Position numbers and translations under genes: made by a program. From NCBI GenBank assembly GCA_025531455.1, contig JAMYHL010000003.1:558001-622000 (forward strand): a stretch of DNA of 64,000 nucleotides, in the 5' to 3' direction. The DNA is from Apiotrichum sp. Y4204. Its lineage: Eukaryota; Basidiomycota; Tremellomycetes; Trichosporonales; Trichosporonaceae. How positions within the stretch are numbered: the stretch's first letter is position 1; the number at the start of each line of letters is the position of its first letter. The notes under the pieces are model-generated. The model was not told where the DNA came from and ran no database searches. It worked only from the letters and a program-made list of their open reading frames with translations. Of the stretch, positions 44,349-57,501 are shown in pieces.

Positions 44349-46011
44349 CCGGGAAAACGAAGAACACTGAAGATGGTCTCGGTGCAATACAGTCGGACCT
44401 TGTTGATCTCTCGCCTCCCGCTACACTTGCCTCGATATGGATATGGAATACAATTGACTCTGTATTGCCCGACATCCAGAGAATGCACAGAAACAAACTC
44501 GCCGAGAGGGTGGAACAATGGAGTCAAGGTTCACTGCTCAGGGTGGGCAAATGTGTGGGGAAGCCAAGACCGCCAAGAGCATTACATCCAAGCAGGAGAG
44601 CACGACAGGCTTGCCCGACCGCCCGACATGCATCGTCGGGCAAGCGACTCTTTTGACAGACGGTCGGCAAAGCCTCGGTCTGGTGGCCAGCCGATGAGAT
44701 TGTCTGTGCTCTGAGACAACGAGCAGTACAGTACCACTGTGCTGAATGCTCTTGCGGCCCTGTACACAATTGACCAGCTGTGGCATACGAGATACAAGAT
44801 GAACCAAGGCCGCGACACAAAGCCGTAATCCCTCAGGGCCACATGCCGGCGCCACAGTCTTGGCATTCAAGGGACCCACCAGCGATACCGGCGGATGCCG
44901 CGCGGGGCCGCGGTCAGCCGCCATCGCATCCTCGCATGTCTTGGGATCTTGGGTATTCTTGGTGCTGCTTGGTGCTTGTTGCTCTTCTCTCTTTCCATGT
45001 GACCTGTGGCGCGCGCCGTCGCAATACAGCCTCCACAGGAACACTGATGGCAGCGATAACGGCAGCGAGCCGAGCTTACCTCCCATCTGGGCTGGCGGAT
45101 ACTCCGTGCCTTGTCATTGTCTGGCGCATGCCTCTCGAGAAATATGGACATCTGGCGTCTGGCGGCTCTGCGCGCTGCGGCATCGGCGTCGCCCGGCGGT
45201 AGCAGCCGCAACACCGACCCCGGGCAAGTCCGAGAGATGTGGTACTCGCCGGCCCACAGCCCACCGCGTTCGCTCCGGATGAAGAAACCTTCCAGATATG
45301 CGTCCGACTTCCCGATACCCAGATTCCAATTCCACATCGCTGAGATCCCAACACGCGGGCCAAGCACAAGCACAGGGGAAAGCGGCAGGTCCCGCGGGGC
45401 ACCGACGCGCTGTGCGCACTGGCGCCGGGGCGTCGGTCCTGCCACTGGTAAACAGTCGTGATTGCGGGATGCGGATGGTGACGGGTATCGCGGGCGCGGC
45501 ACATGCCTGATGTGAACAGAGTGGAGTGTCGATTGAGTGCGGCGCGCAGCGCCCTTGGGGCAGGGTGCCTGTGTGTGGGGTTTCCTGACAGAAGTGCAGG
45601 ATGTCGCTGTTCGGGGCATCTAAGGGTTTTGTAATTCGCAGGCAAAGCCACAGACACATGCCACTGGAACTAGTCTCTCGCAGCTCGCGCAGCTCGCAAA
45701 AGGCCGTGGCCCGAAGGCTTTTGCTCCGAGTCGAGATCTTAACGAGGCACGCGCCAGGACGATCATGAGTGCACACTCTGTGGCCATTATGGCACCCGAC
45801 GGATAACATGTACCGGGTGGTTGAGTTTGTCCTAGCTCGTGTGGCCCCGCGATGGAAATCATATGAAAGGAGCGCCTGTCGCGACCCCGACAAGAATCCC
45901 CAGGACCGACATCGACTCTGCAGCTGCAAGAGTCTCAAGAGTCATTGCTCTCGACTGTCGACAACACCGCTCCACACCACCGATTGATCTCGCCACTTGT
46001 CCCACATTCAC

Positions 46012-47802
46012 ATGCAGCCCGCCACTACCACGATGTCCGCCGACTCGATCGAAAAGCGGGAACCCCCTACCCACATCGAGCAGTATGGATCCGAGGACGC
46101 CGAGAAGAACCCCGTCGTCGTCCCGAGCAAGAACATTGACGAGGGCTTCGACCCCGACGAGATTAAGCGCATCACCAAGAAGATTGACTGGCGCCTCATC
46201 CCCGTCATGTCCATGTGCTACGCTATCTCCCTGATCGACCGTACCAACCTCGCCATTGCCCGTGCCGCCAACAACGTCTACATGGACCGCGAGATCGGTA
46301 CCAACCTGGGCGACCGCTACTCGATCATTACCCTCGTCTTCTTTATCCCTTATATTGTGTTCGAGTTGCCGGTGAGTATTCCCCGATCCGAGTGGGCAGC
46401 TGTCTGCCAAGAGGACAATTTGGGAACGGTGTGTCGGAGCGTCCGAGACATCAACCTCGGCAGATTGTACCAGAAGTGGCGGACAAGTCAGTCATGCGAT
46501 GAGGCTCCAGATCCCGTCTCACCTGCAACCGAGTCTAGTTGCCGATATTCCTCGACATATGACACCTCTCAGCCTCCCCCACTTGTGGCCAATGCTAACG
46601 CCACCAGTCTCAGCTCGGTCTTCGCAGATTTGGCGCCCGCATCTGGCTCGGTTCCGCTGTCCTCCTCTGGGGTATCGTCATGCTGGTCATGGGCTTCGCT
46701 CCCAACTGGAGCACCCTCGCCGCCTTGCGTGCGCTCCTCGGCATGTTCGAGTCGGCCCTCTTCCCCGGTGCCGCCTACCTCGTAAGTTGGCGTGTTGTAG
46801 CTGCCACCACCAAAGCTGGGACTGACTCTCCAGATTTCGTGCTGGTACCCGCGCAAGGACATGGCCCAGCGCAACGTCACCTTTTACATCACGTCTGCTG
46901 TTGCCGGTTCGTTCGCCAAGCCTCTCGGCTACGCTTTCTCGCTCCTTCACGGGAAGGGCGGCCGCTCTGGATGGCGCTACCTCTTCATCTTCTACGGTGC
47001 TCTTACGATTGTGATTGCCATCATCGCCTACATCTTCATCATCGACTTCCCGGACCGTGCCCCCTTCCTCAACGCCGAGGAGCGTCACATTGTCACCACC
47101 CGTATTGAGCGCGACCGTGCCGACTCGCAGCATGACCCCGTCACGTGGAAGAAGATTGGCAAGTACGCCAGCATGCTCCAGCCCTGGCTCTTCGCATTCA
47201 TGTTCATGTCCACTACCACCGCCACCTACTCGCTCGCCTACTTCCTCCCGACCATCATTCAGTCCATGGGCTTCAGCAACGTCGAGTCGATGCTTCTCGG
47301 TACTCCCGCCTACTTTTGGGCCCTGATTCCCGCGCTCACCTGCGGCCGCATTGCCGACCGCATCAGGGGAACTCGCGCCGCTGTCGTCGTCTTCAACGCC
47401 ATCTGCATTATCGTCGGCACCTGCATGTACGGTCTCCTCCCGGCCAAGCAGAAGGCTGCCCGCTTCGCCGGCATCTTCTTCGCCGTCTCAGGCGGTAACT
47501 CGAACGTCCCTCTCATCATCTCGTGGCAGCACACTGCCATCCGTGCCCAGTCCAAACGTGCCTACTGCTCAGCCGTGACCGTCGCCTTTGGCGGTATCGG
47601 TGGTATCCTCGGCTCCACTCTCTTTATGGAGAAGGAGAAGAAGAAGGGCTACCCCACCGGTATCTACTCGACGCTCGGTCTCAACGCCGCCGCCGTCTTC
47701 GTTGCCATCGGTCTCAACCTCTTCTACCGCCGCCAGAACCGTCGTGCGGAGCGTGGTGAGGTCGTCCTCGAGGACCATGAGGACTTCCGCTACCAGCACT
47801 AA
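46012..47802 (+). CDS. MFS permease, anion:cation symporter (Dal5-like) family
   Basis: Three exons (46012-46371, 46608-46781, 46834-47802) give 500 aa. The family imports organic anions and vitamins (allantoate, nicotinate, pantothenate and similar) with protons at the plasma membrane; the substrate is not clear here. Visible features: an N-terminal DPDEIKRITKKIDWRLIPVM segment leading into TM1 (SLIDRTNLAIARA), GDRYSIITLVFFIPYIVFELP, GLRRFGARIWLG, LRALLGMFESALFPGAAYLI, SCWYPRKDMAQRNVTFY, a central cytosolic loop with PDRAPFLNAEERHI, and TM7-12 including GRIADRIRGTR. The C-terminus is basic then acidic (RRAERGEVVLEDHEDF). Intron 1 is 236 nt, intron 2 is 52 nt. An in-frame ATG at 46033 is an alternative start that would only trim seven residues. 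Confidence 0.9.
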
Positions 47803-49559
47803 GCGTGTGGTACGCTGTAGACACAGATGGGCCCAGGGAGCGGAACGGGAGCAGGTTAATGCGGCAAGTGTGCGATAGTCTGTGTGTACATTGGGATTGT
47901 GGAATTGGGCTGGGTTGAGAGTATTGAGTAACAGTAGCAAAGGTTTGAAAGGTTTGTCAATATCAGAAGGTACAGCGTAGTAGAGTGATGTAGTTAGCAG
48001 TTTTGGGATGTATTACTCTGGGATGTCACTAGTGCTGTGCTGGCTACCAACGTCGTGGAAGCAGCAGTTGGTGGCGAAAGCGTTCCCCATGGTACCCCAT
48101 AGGACCTCATTTCTTCCCACAAATACCCCATTCTCCGGTCAGTCGGGCGCCAGTAGTCAGATCCCCAGCAAGACGTCGGAAGCGAGATAGAGTATGGGAA
48201 CAACGTTGTGACCCCTCTGTGTGATCAGCGTTCTTGTTAGCGAAGAAATCCTGTCGGCGCCGTACACTCCGCACTCGCTTGCGATACAATCGAGTATGAC
48301 AGGACGCAATAGCGATAGAGTCGCTGGGCAAGGCCTGGAGAGAACGCAATGTTGGGCGCTGTGAGATGTGGAAGGGGCGAGTGGCAAGTGTGGCGGGATA
48401 GAGGATGAGCAAGTGGGCGTATGGAAGAGCAAGCAAGCGGGGGTGGAAGTCGAAAATAAAATCCAATAAACCACGTAAAAATTATAAAAAAATCACTGGA
48501 AGCTGTGACGAAAATGAGCAACGCTTTCCTCACAACTTCCTCACTCACCTGTCCACAAGATACTTGTCGTCCGCGCTACTTCTGATGGCGAGGAGCAGTC
48601 CTGGAGTTCGGTATTCTGGAAGCAGAAATAAATGGGTGGATATAGCGTACAGAATGGACTAGACCCCTACTTCCGGGATGTATCCCACCGAACCTTGGTG
48701 TAACCCAGCGGTTGATCATGATGGACAGCGATGGGGTTTGCGATACAGGGGAAGAATGCAGCTAAACCCACAAGACCGGAAGAGACATAGGTATTTATGC
48801 ATCTCCCAACGATGCGACTACGCTCTCGGCGCCCAAGCTAACGCCATCGGTGGTCCACAAGTCGCCAGAACTCACATGGACAGAGCTCGGCATCGGCGCC
48901 GCCCGGTGGCGGGCCCGCGATGCCGCGGCCGAGTAGCGGTTGCCGCTGACAAAGTCACGAGAGGAGAAAGTGGGACAGACACCGTTCAGCTACATCTGCT
49001 GGCGCAGATACAGTTAGGCGGAGAAAGGTAGCGTTGTTCAGGCGCTCTATCTTCTATCCATGCGCTACGTCCCTCGCCGGTGGCACATGACCTCGGGCGT
49101 GGCCGTTAGCTCGAGCTCGCACACGGATTTTGTTTTCAATGTTAGCTGAAATGAGTGAAGCAGTGTGAGCATGGAGGACGAGCTAGGCGGAGCTTGTCGC
49201 GCGAGAGGGTCGGTGTGGTACTGATAACTAAGAGAACCAAGAGTGCCCTCCGCAGCTTCTTGAACTGTTCCCCGTATCAGACGTGGTGTAGTCAATTGGG
49301 AAATTTCCACGCGCGCCCCGAGAGCTGAGAGAGTATCGACAGACCAACGTACGAACATCATACGCCGTTGTCACGATCTCCTCGACTTGCCCAGATCATC
49401 TGTCAGTGCCACGACCGCGTAGCGCTCCAGACAGTGAGCAGTGAGAACATTATTTTCATCCCCATCACAAACACTTAGATGCGTACATACACACAGTCTC
49501 ACCTCCATCTACACACATCTGCACTCTGCGTGCCCCCACGGTCTTAAATCTTCTTTGAT
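47803..49559. other. Convergent intergenic region, nothing distinct
   Basis: 1.76 kb between the 3' ends of the ACS permease and the J-domain gene. The open frames are short and without features. An A-rich patch lies near 48450-48500. Confidence 0.45.
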
Positions 49560-50751
49560 TTAGTTCTTCGAGCTCGAGCTCGAGCTCCACGACGCAGTGT
49601 AGCCCCATCCGCAGGGGTTGCCGTTCGCGTCGCGAATCACATACTCCCTTTTGTTCATCGGGTTAGATGTCTGCTGCGTGTTAGTGGATACAAAAAAATT
49701 AAACAATGTCCACTCACGCCATCCATCCTGCGCTCAACAGCCTCATTCTTCCCCGTTGGGGCCGTTACCGCATCGCCCGGCCACGCGTCTGCCGGCCGCA
49801 CCTCCTCGGTAGTGTAGCCCGCGGCATCGGCGAAGAACGCTTCAAACGGATCGACATGGCGGCGCGAGCGCGAACGGTTGGAGAAGAATGGGTCCGAGAA
49901 GAACTGGTCGTTGCCAAACGGATCGTTGGCCGGGGAGCAATGGCCGAACATGCTGCCGCCCATAAAGGGGAAGCCGGCACCAAACGGGCCGAATCCACCG
50001 CGGCTCTGGCCACCAAAGCCGCCGCCAAAGCCGCCGAACGGGTCCATACGGTCCATTCCGGAGTACGACTGGAAACCTGGGAAACCAAACGACGGGAACG
50101 ATGGGAATCCGCCAAAGCCTGGCATGGGGGAGAAGTCAAATGGCTCAAAGTCCCTGTACGCCGCCGCATCGCGCCGGCGACGAGCTGCTAGCTCGGCATC
50201 GTACGCTGCGCGCCGCGCCGGGTCAGAGAGGACCTCGTATGCATCTGTCGTCAGCATACTGATACGGCTCGACAAAAAGCGGCGAGCCATTCTGCTACGC
50301 TGGTCGGATCATTGCCGGCTACGCCCAGAGGCGACTCCAGGTGAGGTGGGCGCACTGTTTCCCACTCTCACAGTCAAGCGCACGATATGCGTGGCATTTG
50401 CATTCTCTGAAACGGAAAGGGGGGCACAATGGCATGGTGAGTACACTCACGGAGTAGGGTCTGGAACGACGCGGTCTCGGCACCCTTATCAGGATGGTTC
50501 TCACGTGCTAGGAGAAGGTACGCTTTGCGGACTGTTGTGAGTGACGAGCTCCGCGAGAGAGAACAATAGTGAAGAGGGTTGCGAGGACGAGTGTGAAGGA
50601 AGGTGGAGCGCTTTATCGAGGCCGTTATCCCATCTACTCGAGCATGAAGGCCGGGTGGCAACAGTCTTTCCGCTGGAATATACCCACTCTGACTCGTGGA
50701 CGCGCGCGCGTCGACCTTGAGGACGGCGTACAGGTCGTCGTCGTTGGACAT
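49560..50751 (-). CDS. J-domain (DnaJ/Hsp40) co-chaperone with Gly/Phe-rich region
   Basis: Four exons (50751-50688, 50531-50451, 50244-49718, 49670-49560) give 260 aa. The N-terminal J domain (residues 5-72) is canonical: YAVLKVDARASTSQIRKAYL, then ARENHPDKG with the HPD triad that activates Hsp70 ATPase, then AYEVLSDPARRAAYDAEL. A Gly/Phe/Pro-rich stretch follows (GFGGFPSFPSFGFPG, GGFGGGFGGQSRGGFG), then a C-terminal part with EYVIRDANGNPCGWGYTASW and a serine-rich tail. There is no zinc finger, so it is a class B-like or short class protein of the DNAJB6/B2 style. Likely cytosolic or nuclear. The J domain is split by two introns of 156 and 206 nt, long for this window. Confidence 0.88.
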
Positions 50752-51153
50752 TGTGGATATGAGTGAGTGCTGAGGAGGATGTGAGTGAGTGTGCGTTGAA
50801 AGAAATGGGAGTGATCGATGGATCCAATGGATCGAAAGAAATGGTGCTACGACAGCCTGGCAGATGACGTTTGTCCTTCCTCGTCCGACGGAGGAATGTG
50901 GAGTGATTAGTGGCACCAATTGGATTTGTTCAGCACGCGCAATTCACGCGCGATTTGATAACAACTTTCAAATCAACCCACAATACCTCCCCCAGGATGT
51001 TGTCATTGATCGTTATCTCCAGCTCCTGTTCGGTGTCCCAGCAGTAGATATGGATCGTCAATCTGCATGCGACTCTACTAGATTATGCTCGCAGACGCAC
51101 CACATGGGTGCAGGTCATGCGTTTTTGTGTCTGTGTCGGCACAGTCTCTAAAT
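50752..51153. other. Intergenic, promoter of the J-domain gene
   Basis: 402 nt between two minus-strand genes: the promoter of the J-domain gene and the 3' UTR of lysyl-tRNA synthetase. Nothing else distinct. Confidence 0.5.
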
Positions 51154-53110
<1,957 letters not shown>

Positions 53111-53269
53111 GGTGAATGCGCGGTGGGTGAGATAAGGCGGTGTGCGGAGTGAGATGAGATTTTGCGAAATGAGGTTTTGCGGGTCACGCGAGTGGAGCTG
53201 CGTGCGGGGGAGGGCGAGGCTGCGAAGAGTGGTGGACAGATGTAACCGCCGTGTGAGGGCTGTCAGCAT
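53111..53269 (-). other. Predicted alternative mitochondrial presequence of LysRS
   Basis: The ATG at 53269 is in frame with the LysRS start at 53110. The 53 added residues begin MLTALTRRLHLSTTLRSLAL, with seven Arg, many Ser/Thr/Leu and only one acidic residue: an amphipathic targeting-peptide composition. This ATG has a weak context (T at -3) while the downstream one has A at -3 (TTCACCATGT). No other ATG in any frame lies between them. That arrangement suits leaky scanning or alternative transcription starts. Confidence 0.7.
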
Positions 53270-53675
53270 ACAGTTGTTGGGAGAGATAAAGGGGTGTTGG
53301 AAAAGGAGAAGGGTTGGGGTGTGTTGAAGATAAGGGAGGCAGGCCGAGGTGGTATCGAGTCACAGCCGAAAAAGGCACAGCGACGGCGAGCAGCCAGTCT
53401 CGAGTCGCGAGCAAAGCACAAATTGTAATCTGCCAGATCAATTCCCCCTTATTATGACGTGTAGTTAATTATGGTTTTAGGTAGCCGAGATTATCACAAC
53501 TTTTCCATTGCGTGGGATTATGTAATTGTCTTATGTTCATCTTTGTTGGATCGACAAAAGTCGGGAGACGGAGATGAAAGATGAAAGAAACGACAATTGA
53601 GCAACAGACCGATCAAGATATCGCGCGATATCCATATCACTCCGCATTCACCACTCACACCACACTCTCACCGCG
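53270..53675. other. Divergent promoter between LysRS and uL15m
   Basis: About 400 nt. AT-richer than its surroundings around 53440-53540. It should carry both promoters; I see no clear shared element. Confidence 0.5.
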
Positions 53676-55029
53676 ATGTTCTTCTCGGCGATCTCGACGG
53701 TCCTCGGGGCCTCGGCCTCGCGCATGCCCAGCATCTTTGCAGGATCTAGCCGTTCCGTCGTGCACCTCGCGAACATTGGTCCCGCCAAGGGCTCGACAAA
53801 GACCGTAAGTCGTCTCAGAGTCGGATTTCGACCTCGCAACTCGGGACCGCGCGGCGAAGAGCGAGCATCGGCGCCTTGGGAGATTATGAGGAGAAATGGA
53901 CGGCATTCCGGAAGGGACAGGCAAAGCACGTTGAGCTGTACTTCTCGAACAGTGTGGCTCGGCACGTCGTCTCATGAACTCGGAGGAATGATACCGCGAA
54001 AGGCATTAAAAGCGGAGCGCGTGTCTTTCGAACATCTGTGCTCGCTTTCTGGGACACTGTTATCGTTCTCTGTCTTGCGTGATAGACCGAACGGCTGGTC
54101 TTCGTGCGCCATCTACCCAAGCTATTCGATCTTGCACAACGGGATGCTACCGCGCCTCAACGACTTGAGGCAGTGCTCTTGCTGTTCGCAGTGGCTTCAG
54201 GAGCGGGAACCGAAGAGGATTTTCTGTTTTCCGGTTGACTCGCTTGTTCAATTCCTTCCTGTCCAGAGGAACTGCCTTTCTCACGTCATCGCGCCACCTC
54301 TTCACCAGCTAACACTCAGAACACCCGTCGCGGTCGTGGCCAGGGATCCGGCAAGGGCGGAACCGCCGGTCGTGGTCACAAGGGTCAGCTTGCGCGGTCT
54401 GGCAACGGCAAGCCGACGCCGGGATTCGCGGGTGGCCAGACACCGATTATGCGCCTCTTCCCGAAGCGCGGTTTCCTCAACTTTACGCGCCGGACATACG
54501 CCCCGCTCCCGCTGAAACGCCTGCAGCAGTGGATCGCCGACGAGCGCCTCGACCCCAGCATGCCGATCACTGTTGGTGCCGTTGTCCGTTCGAACGCCGT
54601 TCACGGCCTCGGCAAGCAGGCGGGCATCAAGCTCCTCGGCCCCGTCGACCCCGACCTCCCCCTTCCGCCGCTCAACCTCGAGCTCTCCCGGTTCTCCAAG
54701 TCGGCTGCCGACGCCGTCATCGCCGCCGGAGGAAAAGTGACTGCTGTCTACCACAACAACCTCTCCCTCCGCCAGGAGATCTTCCCCGAGAAGTTCATCG
54801 GGCGCGAGGTCCGCATGGCCCAGCCCACGCGCAGGACTGACCTCGGTGAGTGTCCGGCGCTAACAGATGACGTTTTTGCTTTGGCTATCTGTGCTTTATT
54901 CCTCTTATTGGATTATCGTGCTGACACCGGGCAGAGTACTACACCAACCCCGCGAACCACGGATATCTCGCCAACACCCCGCTCGCCGAGATGGTGGCCG
55001 CGGCGACCAAGCTGGTCAAGGGCAAGTAG
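53676..55029 (+). CDS. MRPL10: Mitochondrial large-subunit ribosomal protein uL15m
   Basis: Three exons (53676-53804, 54320-54845, 54935-55029) give 249 aa. The first 32 residues (MFFSAISTVLGASASRMPSI...) form a mitochondrial presequence. The L15 hallmark follows: RRGRGQGSGKGGTAGRGHKG, then GFAGGQTPIMRLFPKRGF, and the C-terminal fold including VIAAGGKVTAVYHN. L15 binds 23S-type rRNA in the large subunit. MRPL10 is the yeast name of the mitochondrial L15 member. Intron 1 is 515 nt, ten times the local norm, and sits between the presequence exon and the ribosomal domain; intron 2 is 89 nt. Confidence 0.9.
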
Positions 55030-55328
55030 GAGACGACGGATTTCTGTACATAGCATGCAATCATACAGCTCATGGGAGATGGGTTTACGGGTCTGTAAGA
55101 GTGCACTGTTGTGATCGCGGTGCAACCAGAGCACGCTGAGTGCATCACAAATAGATCATAGATCATAGATCATGGATGGTCCGTCTGTCGGATTGACAGA
55201 AATCAGGTTCGCCACCAAAAATTGCTTCCGTTCAATGACGACCGAGACACTCCTCGGCGGCGCGACAACAAATGACCACAGTGAGACCAACATTTCACTC
55301 CTTCTGCTTCTCCTCAAACAACAAAATC
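55030..55328. other. Short intergenic region with ATAGATC repeat
   Basis: 299 nt between the uL15m stop and the splicing-factor start. Three tandem ATAGATC units lie at 55151-55173. No gene seen. Confidence 0.55.
55151..55173 (+). repeat. (ATAGATC)3 tandem repeat
   Basis: Three perfect 7-nt units, upstream of the Ist3/RBMX2-type gene. Confidence 0.9.
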
Positions 55329-56512
55329 ATGAAGTAAGCTTTCCTGACAGCCGAGTCAAGCTTACCCCAGCTCGATCCGGGAGATCAACAAGATCAACCA
55401 GCGCGAGCTCGAGCTCGGCGTCAAGGGCTCGTGGCACGATGAGTTCCGGGGTACGTCCACCACCTCCTTCACTTCTGACCGCAGACTCGGCATACATTTT
55501 CGTTGGCGGGCTGCATTTCGAGATGACGGAGGGCGACGTCCTGACGGTGTTCTCGCAGTGGGGCGAGATTGCGGACGTTTCCCTGCCGCGCGATAAGGAG
55601 ACGGGCAAGACGCGCGGCTTCGGGTTTCTCATGTACGAGGACCAGCGGAGCACCGTGCTCGCTGTCGACAACATGAATGGCGCGCAGGTTCTGGGAAGGA
55701 CACTCCGCGTCGACCACGTACGGGAGTATCGCCAGCCCGGGAAGCGTAACGAGGAGGGCGAGTACGAGGAGCCCGAGCAGCCGACGTACAATGCGCGCCC
55801 GAAGCCCATCGAGGGTACGTCCCGGGATGTAGCGGCGCTGACGGCAGATTCGGGAGACGAGTCGGATACTGCTTCTGAGAAATCGGACGGGCTGGACTCT
55901 GACGACCCGATGACGGCGTTTATCCGTGCCAAGAAGCGCAAGAGCGAGAAAGACGAGGAGAAGGCCGCAGCGAAGAAGGCGCGTAAAGCGGAACGCGAGC
56001 GTATTCGTGCGGAACGGGCTGAGCGCCGCGCGAAGCGCGAGGGAAGTGGACGGGAGAAGGAGAAGGAGAAGGAGAAGGATCGCGGCCGCGATGGCCGGGA
56101 TAGAAAGGAGCGCGACAGGGATGGAGAGCGGACCCGCAGCCCCGAGAAACGTCGCGACGACCGCGAGCGGACACGCGAGAAGGAGCCGCGCCGTGATGAC
56201 CGTGATCACGAGGCGAGGCGCGGGGAGCGCCGGCCGGCTGATGACCCTCGCCGTCCAGACGACCGGCAGCACAGGCCGGCCGGGAGGGACGACCGCAGTG
56301 AAGGTCGCCGCGACATCCGCGATCGTGACTCTCGTGAAGCACGCGATTCCCGCGAGCGCGACGACCGCCGGCGAGACGACCGCCGCGACCGTGATCCCCG
56401 CGACGACCGTACCAGTGACAGGCGCGGGTCTCGGGGCGATGACCGGAGGGACTACGGCAGGGATGAGCGCCGTGAGAGGGACGACCGGGACAGGCGGTAC
56501 GACCGCCGCTAG
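55329..56512 (+). CDS. RRM splicing factor of the Ist3/Snu17-RBMX2 family
   Basis: Three exons (55329-55333, 55371-55450, 55485-56512) give 370 aa. Family features are clear: an N-terminal [14 protein letters not shown], then [17 protein letters not shown] with RNP2, [20 protein letters not shown] with RNP1, and [12 protein letters not shown]. In yeast this protein (Ist3/Snu17) forms the RES complex with Bud13 and Pml1 in the activated spliceosome; RBMX2 is the animal counterpart. The C-terminal half is an Arg/Asp/Glu/Lys-rich tail typical of splicing factors. The first coding exon is only 5 nt (ATGAA). A further 33-nt segment at 55815-55847 has perfect splice signals (GTACGT, CTGAC, GCAG) and is in frame and stop-free; removing it gives 359 aa. 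Confidence 0.9.
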
Positions 56513-56615
56513 ACACTACAATGTGACCTTCTGGGGTCCGTAATTGCACCAGTACACTGTAGATATGAAGCTGTGTATTGATCCGTGCATATGCCATGAA
56601 CTAACAACCATCCCC

Positions 56616-57501
56616 TTACCAGAACCGCTTGCGGCGCTCGCGGATCGCGCGCGCGAGCGACTTGCGCTCGCCCCAGCTCGACTTCTGCAGCTCGAGCTTG
56701 GCGGCAATGTCGGCGGCCTGCGCCTTCGAGAGCGGCGCGAGCTTCGAGATCCGGTGGTACTCCTCGCGCGGGATGTTCAGCCTGCGTGTTAGCGGTGTCT
56801 GAGAAAGGGTAGGGAAGAGAGGGGGAGGAGAGGATCGCTCGCCGAGGTGTGTGGGTCTTCGTGGCTCTCATGTCGCTCTCTCTCAACGTATTCTGTTGAG
56901 TGCACTGTTTATTGTCCTCGGACAGCATCCAGAAGCCGAATAGAACAGGCCCAGAGGCCATTCAGCAATTCAGCACACAACCAGCCTCCCTCCCCGATCA
57001 CCACATCCACAGGCAGCTTCCACCTCCACCTCCTCGTCCAACATCCCATACTCACTCCTTGGCAATCTCGCTCCTCGAACGGCCGATAGCGCGCATCTCG
57101 ATAATCTTATTCTTCATCTCCTGGCTCCATTCCGGGAGGGGCGAGAGATCGCGCGTCGGACGACGGAGCGGGGCGGCCTGCTCGCCCGTGAGGCGGACCT
57201 GCTCGCCAGCAGTCCAGCGCAGGAACTCGGGGACGGTGCCGGTCGTGTAGCTCGGGGCAGTGGGCGGCGGCGAGTGGTGGAACGTGTAGTTTGTGCCCTC
57301 GAGCGGCACCGACGACGTGCTGGGAGCAGGCACATCGCCGAGCGCGGCGGGGTGCGTGACGGCCGTTCCCTCGGTCGGGCGCGGCGCAGCGGGCGCAGCG
57401 TGCGGGTCGCGGAAGGCCGGGACGCGCGGCGGGCGCGCGTGGTGCACCACGCTCCTGGTGAGCGAAAGGCTGAGGCGCGGGATCAGTGGGCGGGTCGCCA
57501 T
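56616..57501 (-). CDS. Mitochondrial ribosomal protein, MRP-L20 (mL58) type
   Basis: Two exons (57501-57056 and 56781-56616) give 203 aa. The N-terminus (MATRPLIPRLSLSLTRSVVH) is Arg-rich without acids, a mitochondrial presequence. The C-terminal part (EMKNKIIEMRAIGRSRSEIA, LNIPREEYHRISKLAPLSKA, then KSSWGERKSLARAIRERRKR) has the layout of the fungal MRP-L20 family: a helix-turn-helix-like motif followed by a basic tail ending in an aromatic residue (FW). The family is a fungus-type component of the mitochondrial large subunit. The middle is Pro/Ala-rich and variable. The 274-nt intron is long for this window. Assignment rests on pattern memory; a different fungal mitochondrial ribosomal protein is possible. 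It is convergent with the splicing-factor gene (103 nt between stops). Confidence 0.65.

Larger units (their letters stand above)
42368..46011. other. 3.6-kb gene-poor region
   Basis: No coding sequence I can support. Contents: an AGCCAAGC repeat (42385-42444) and a hairpin (42488-42504) just past the adaptor-like gene, a CTCCACAT repeat (43527-43594) and a TGCTTG repeat (44282-44348). The last part is the promoter of the ACS permease. Confidence 0.5.
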
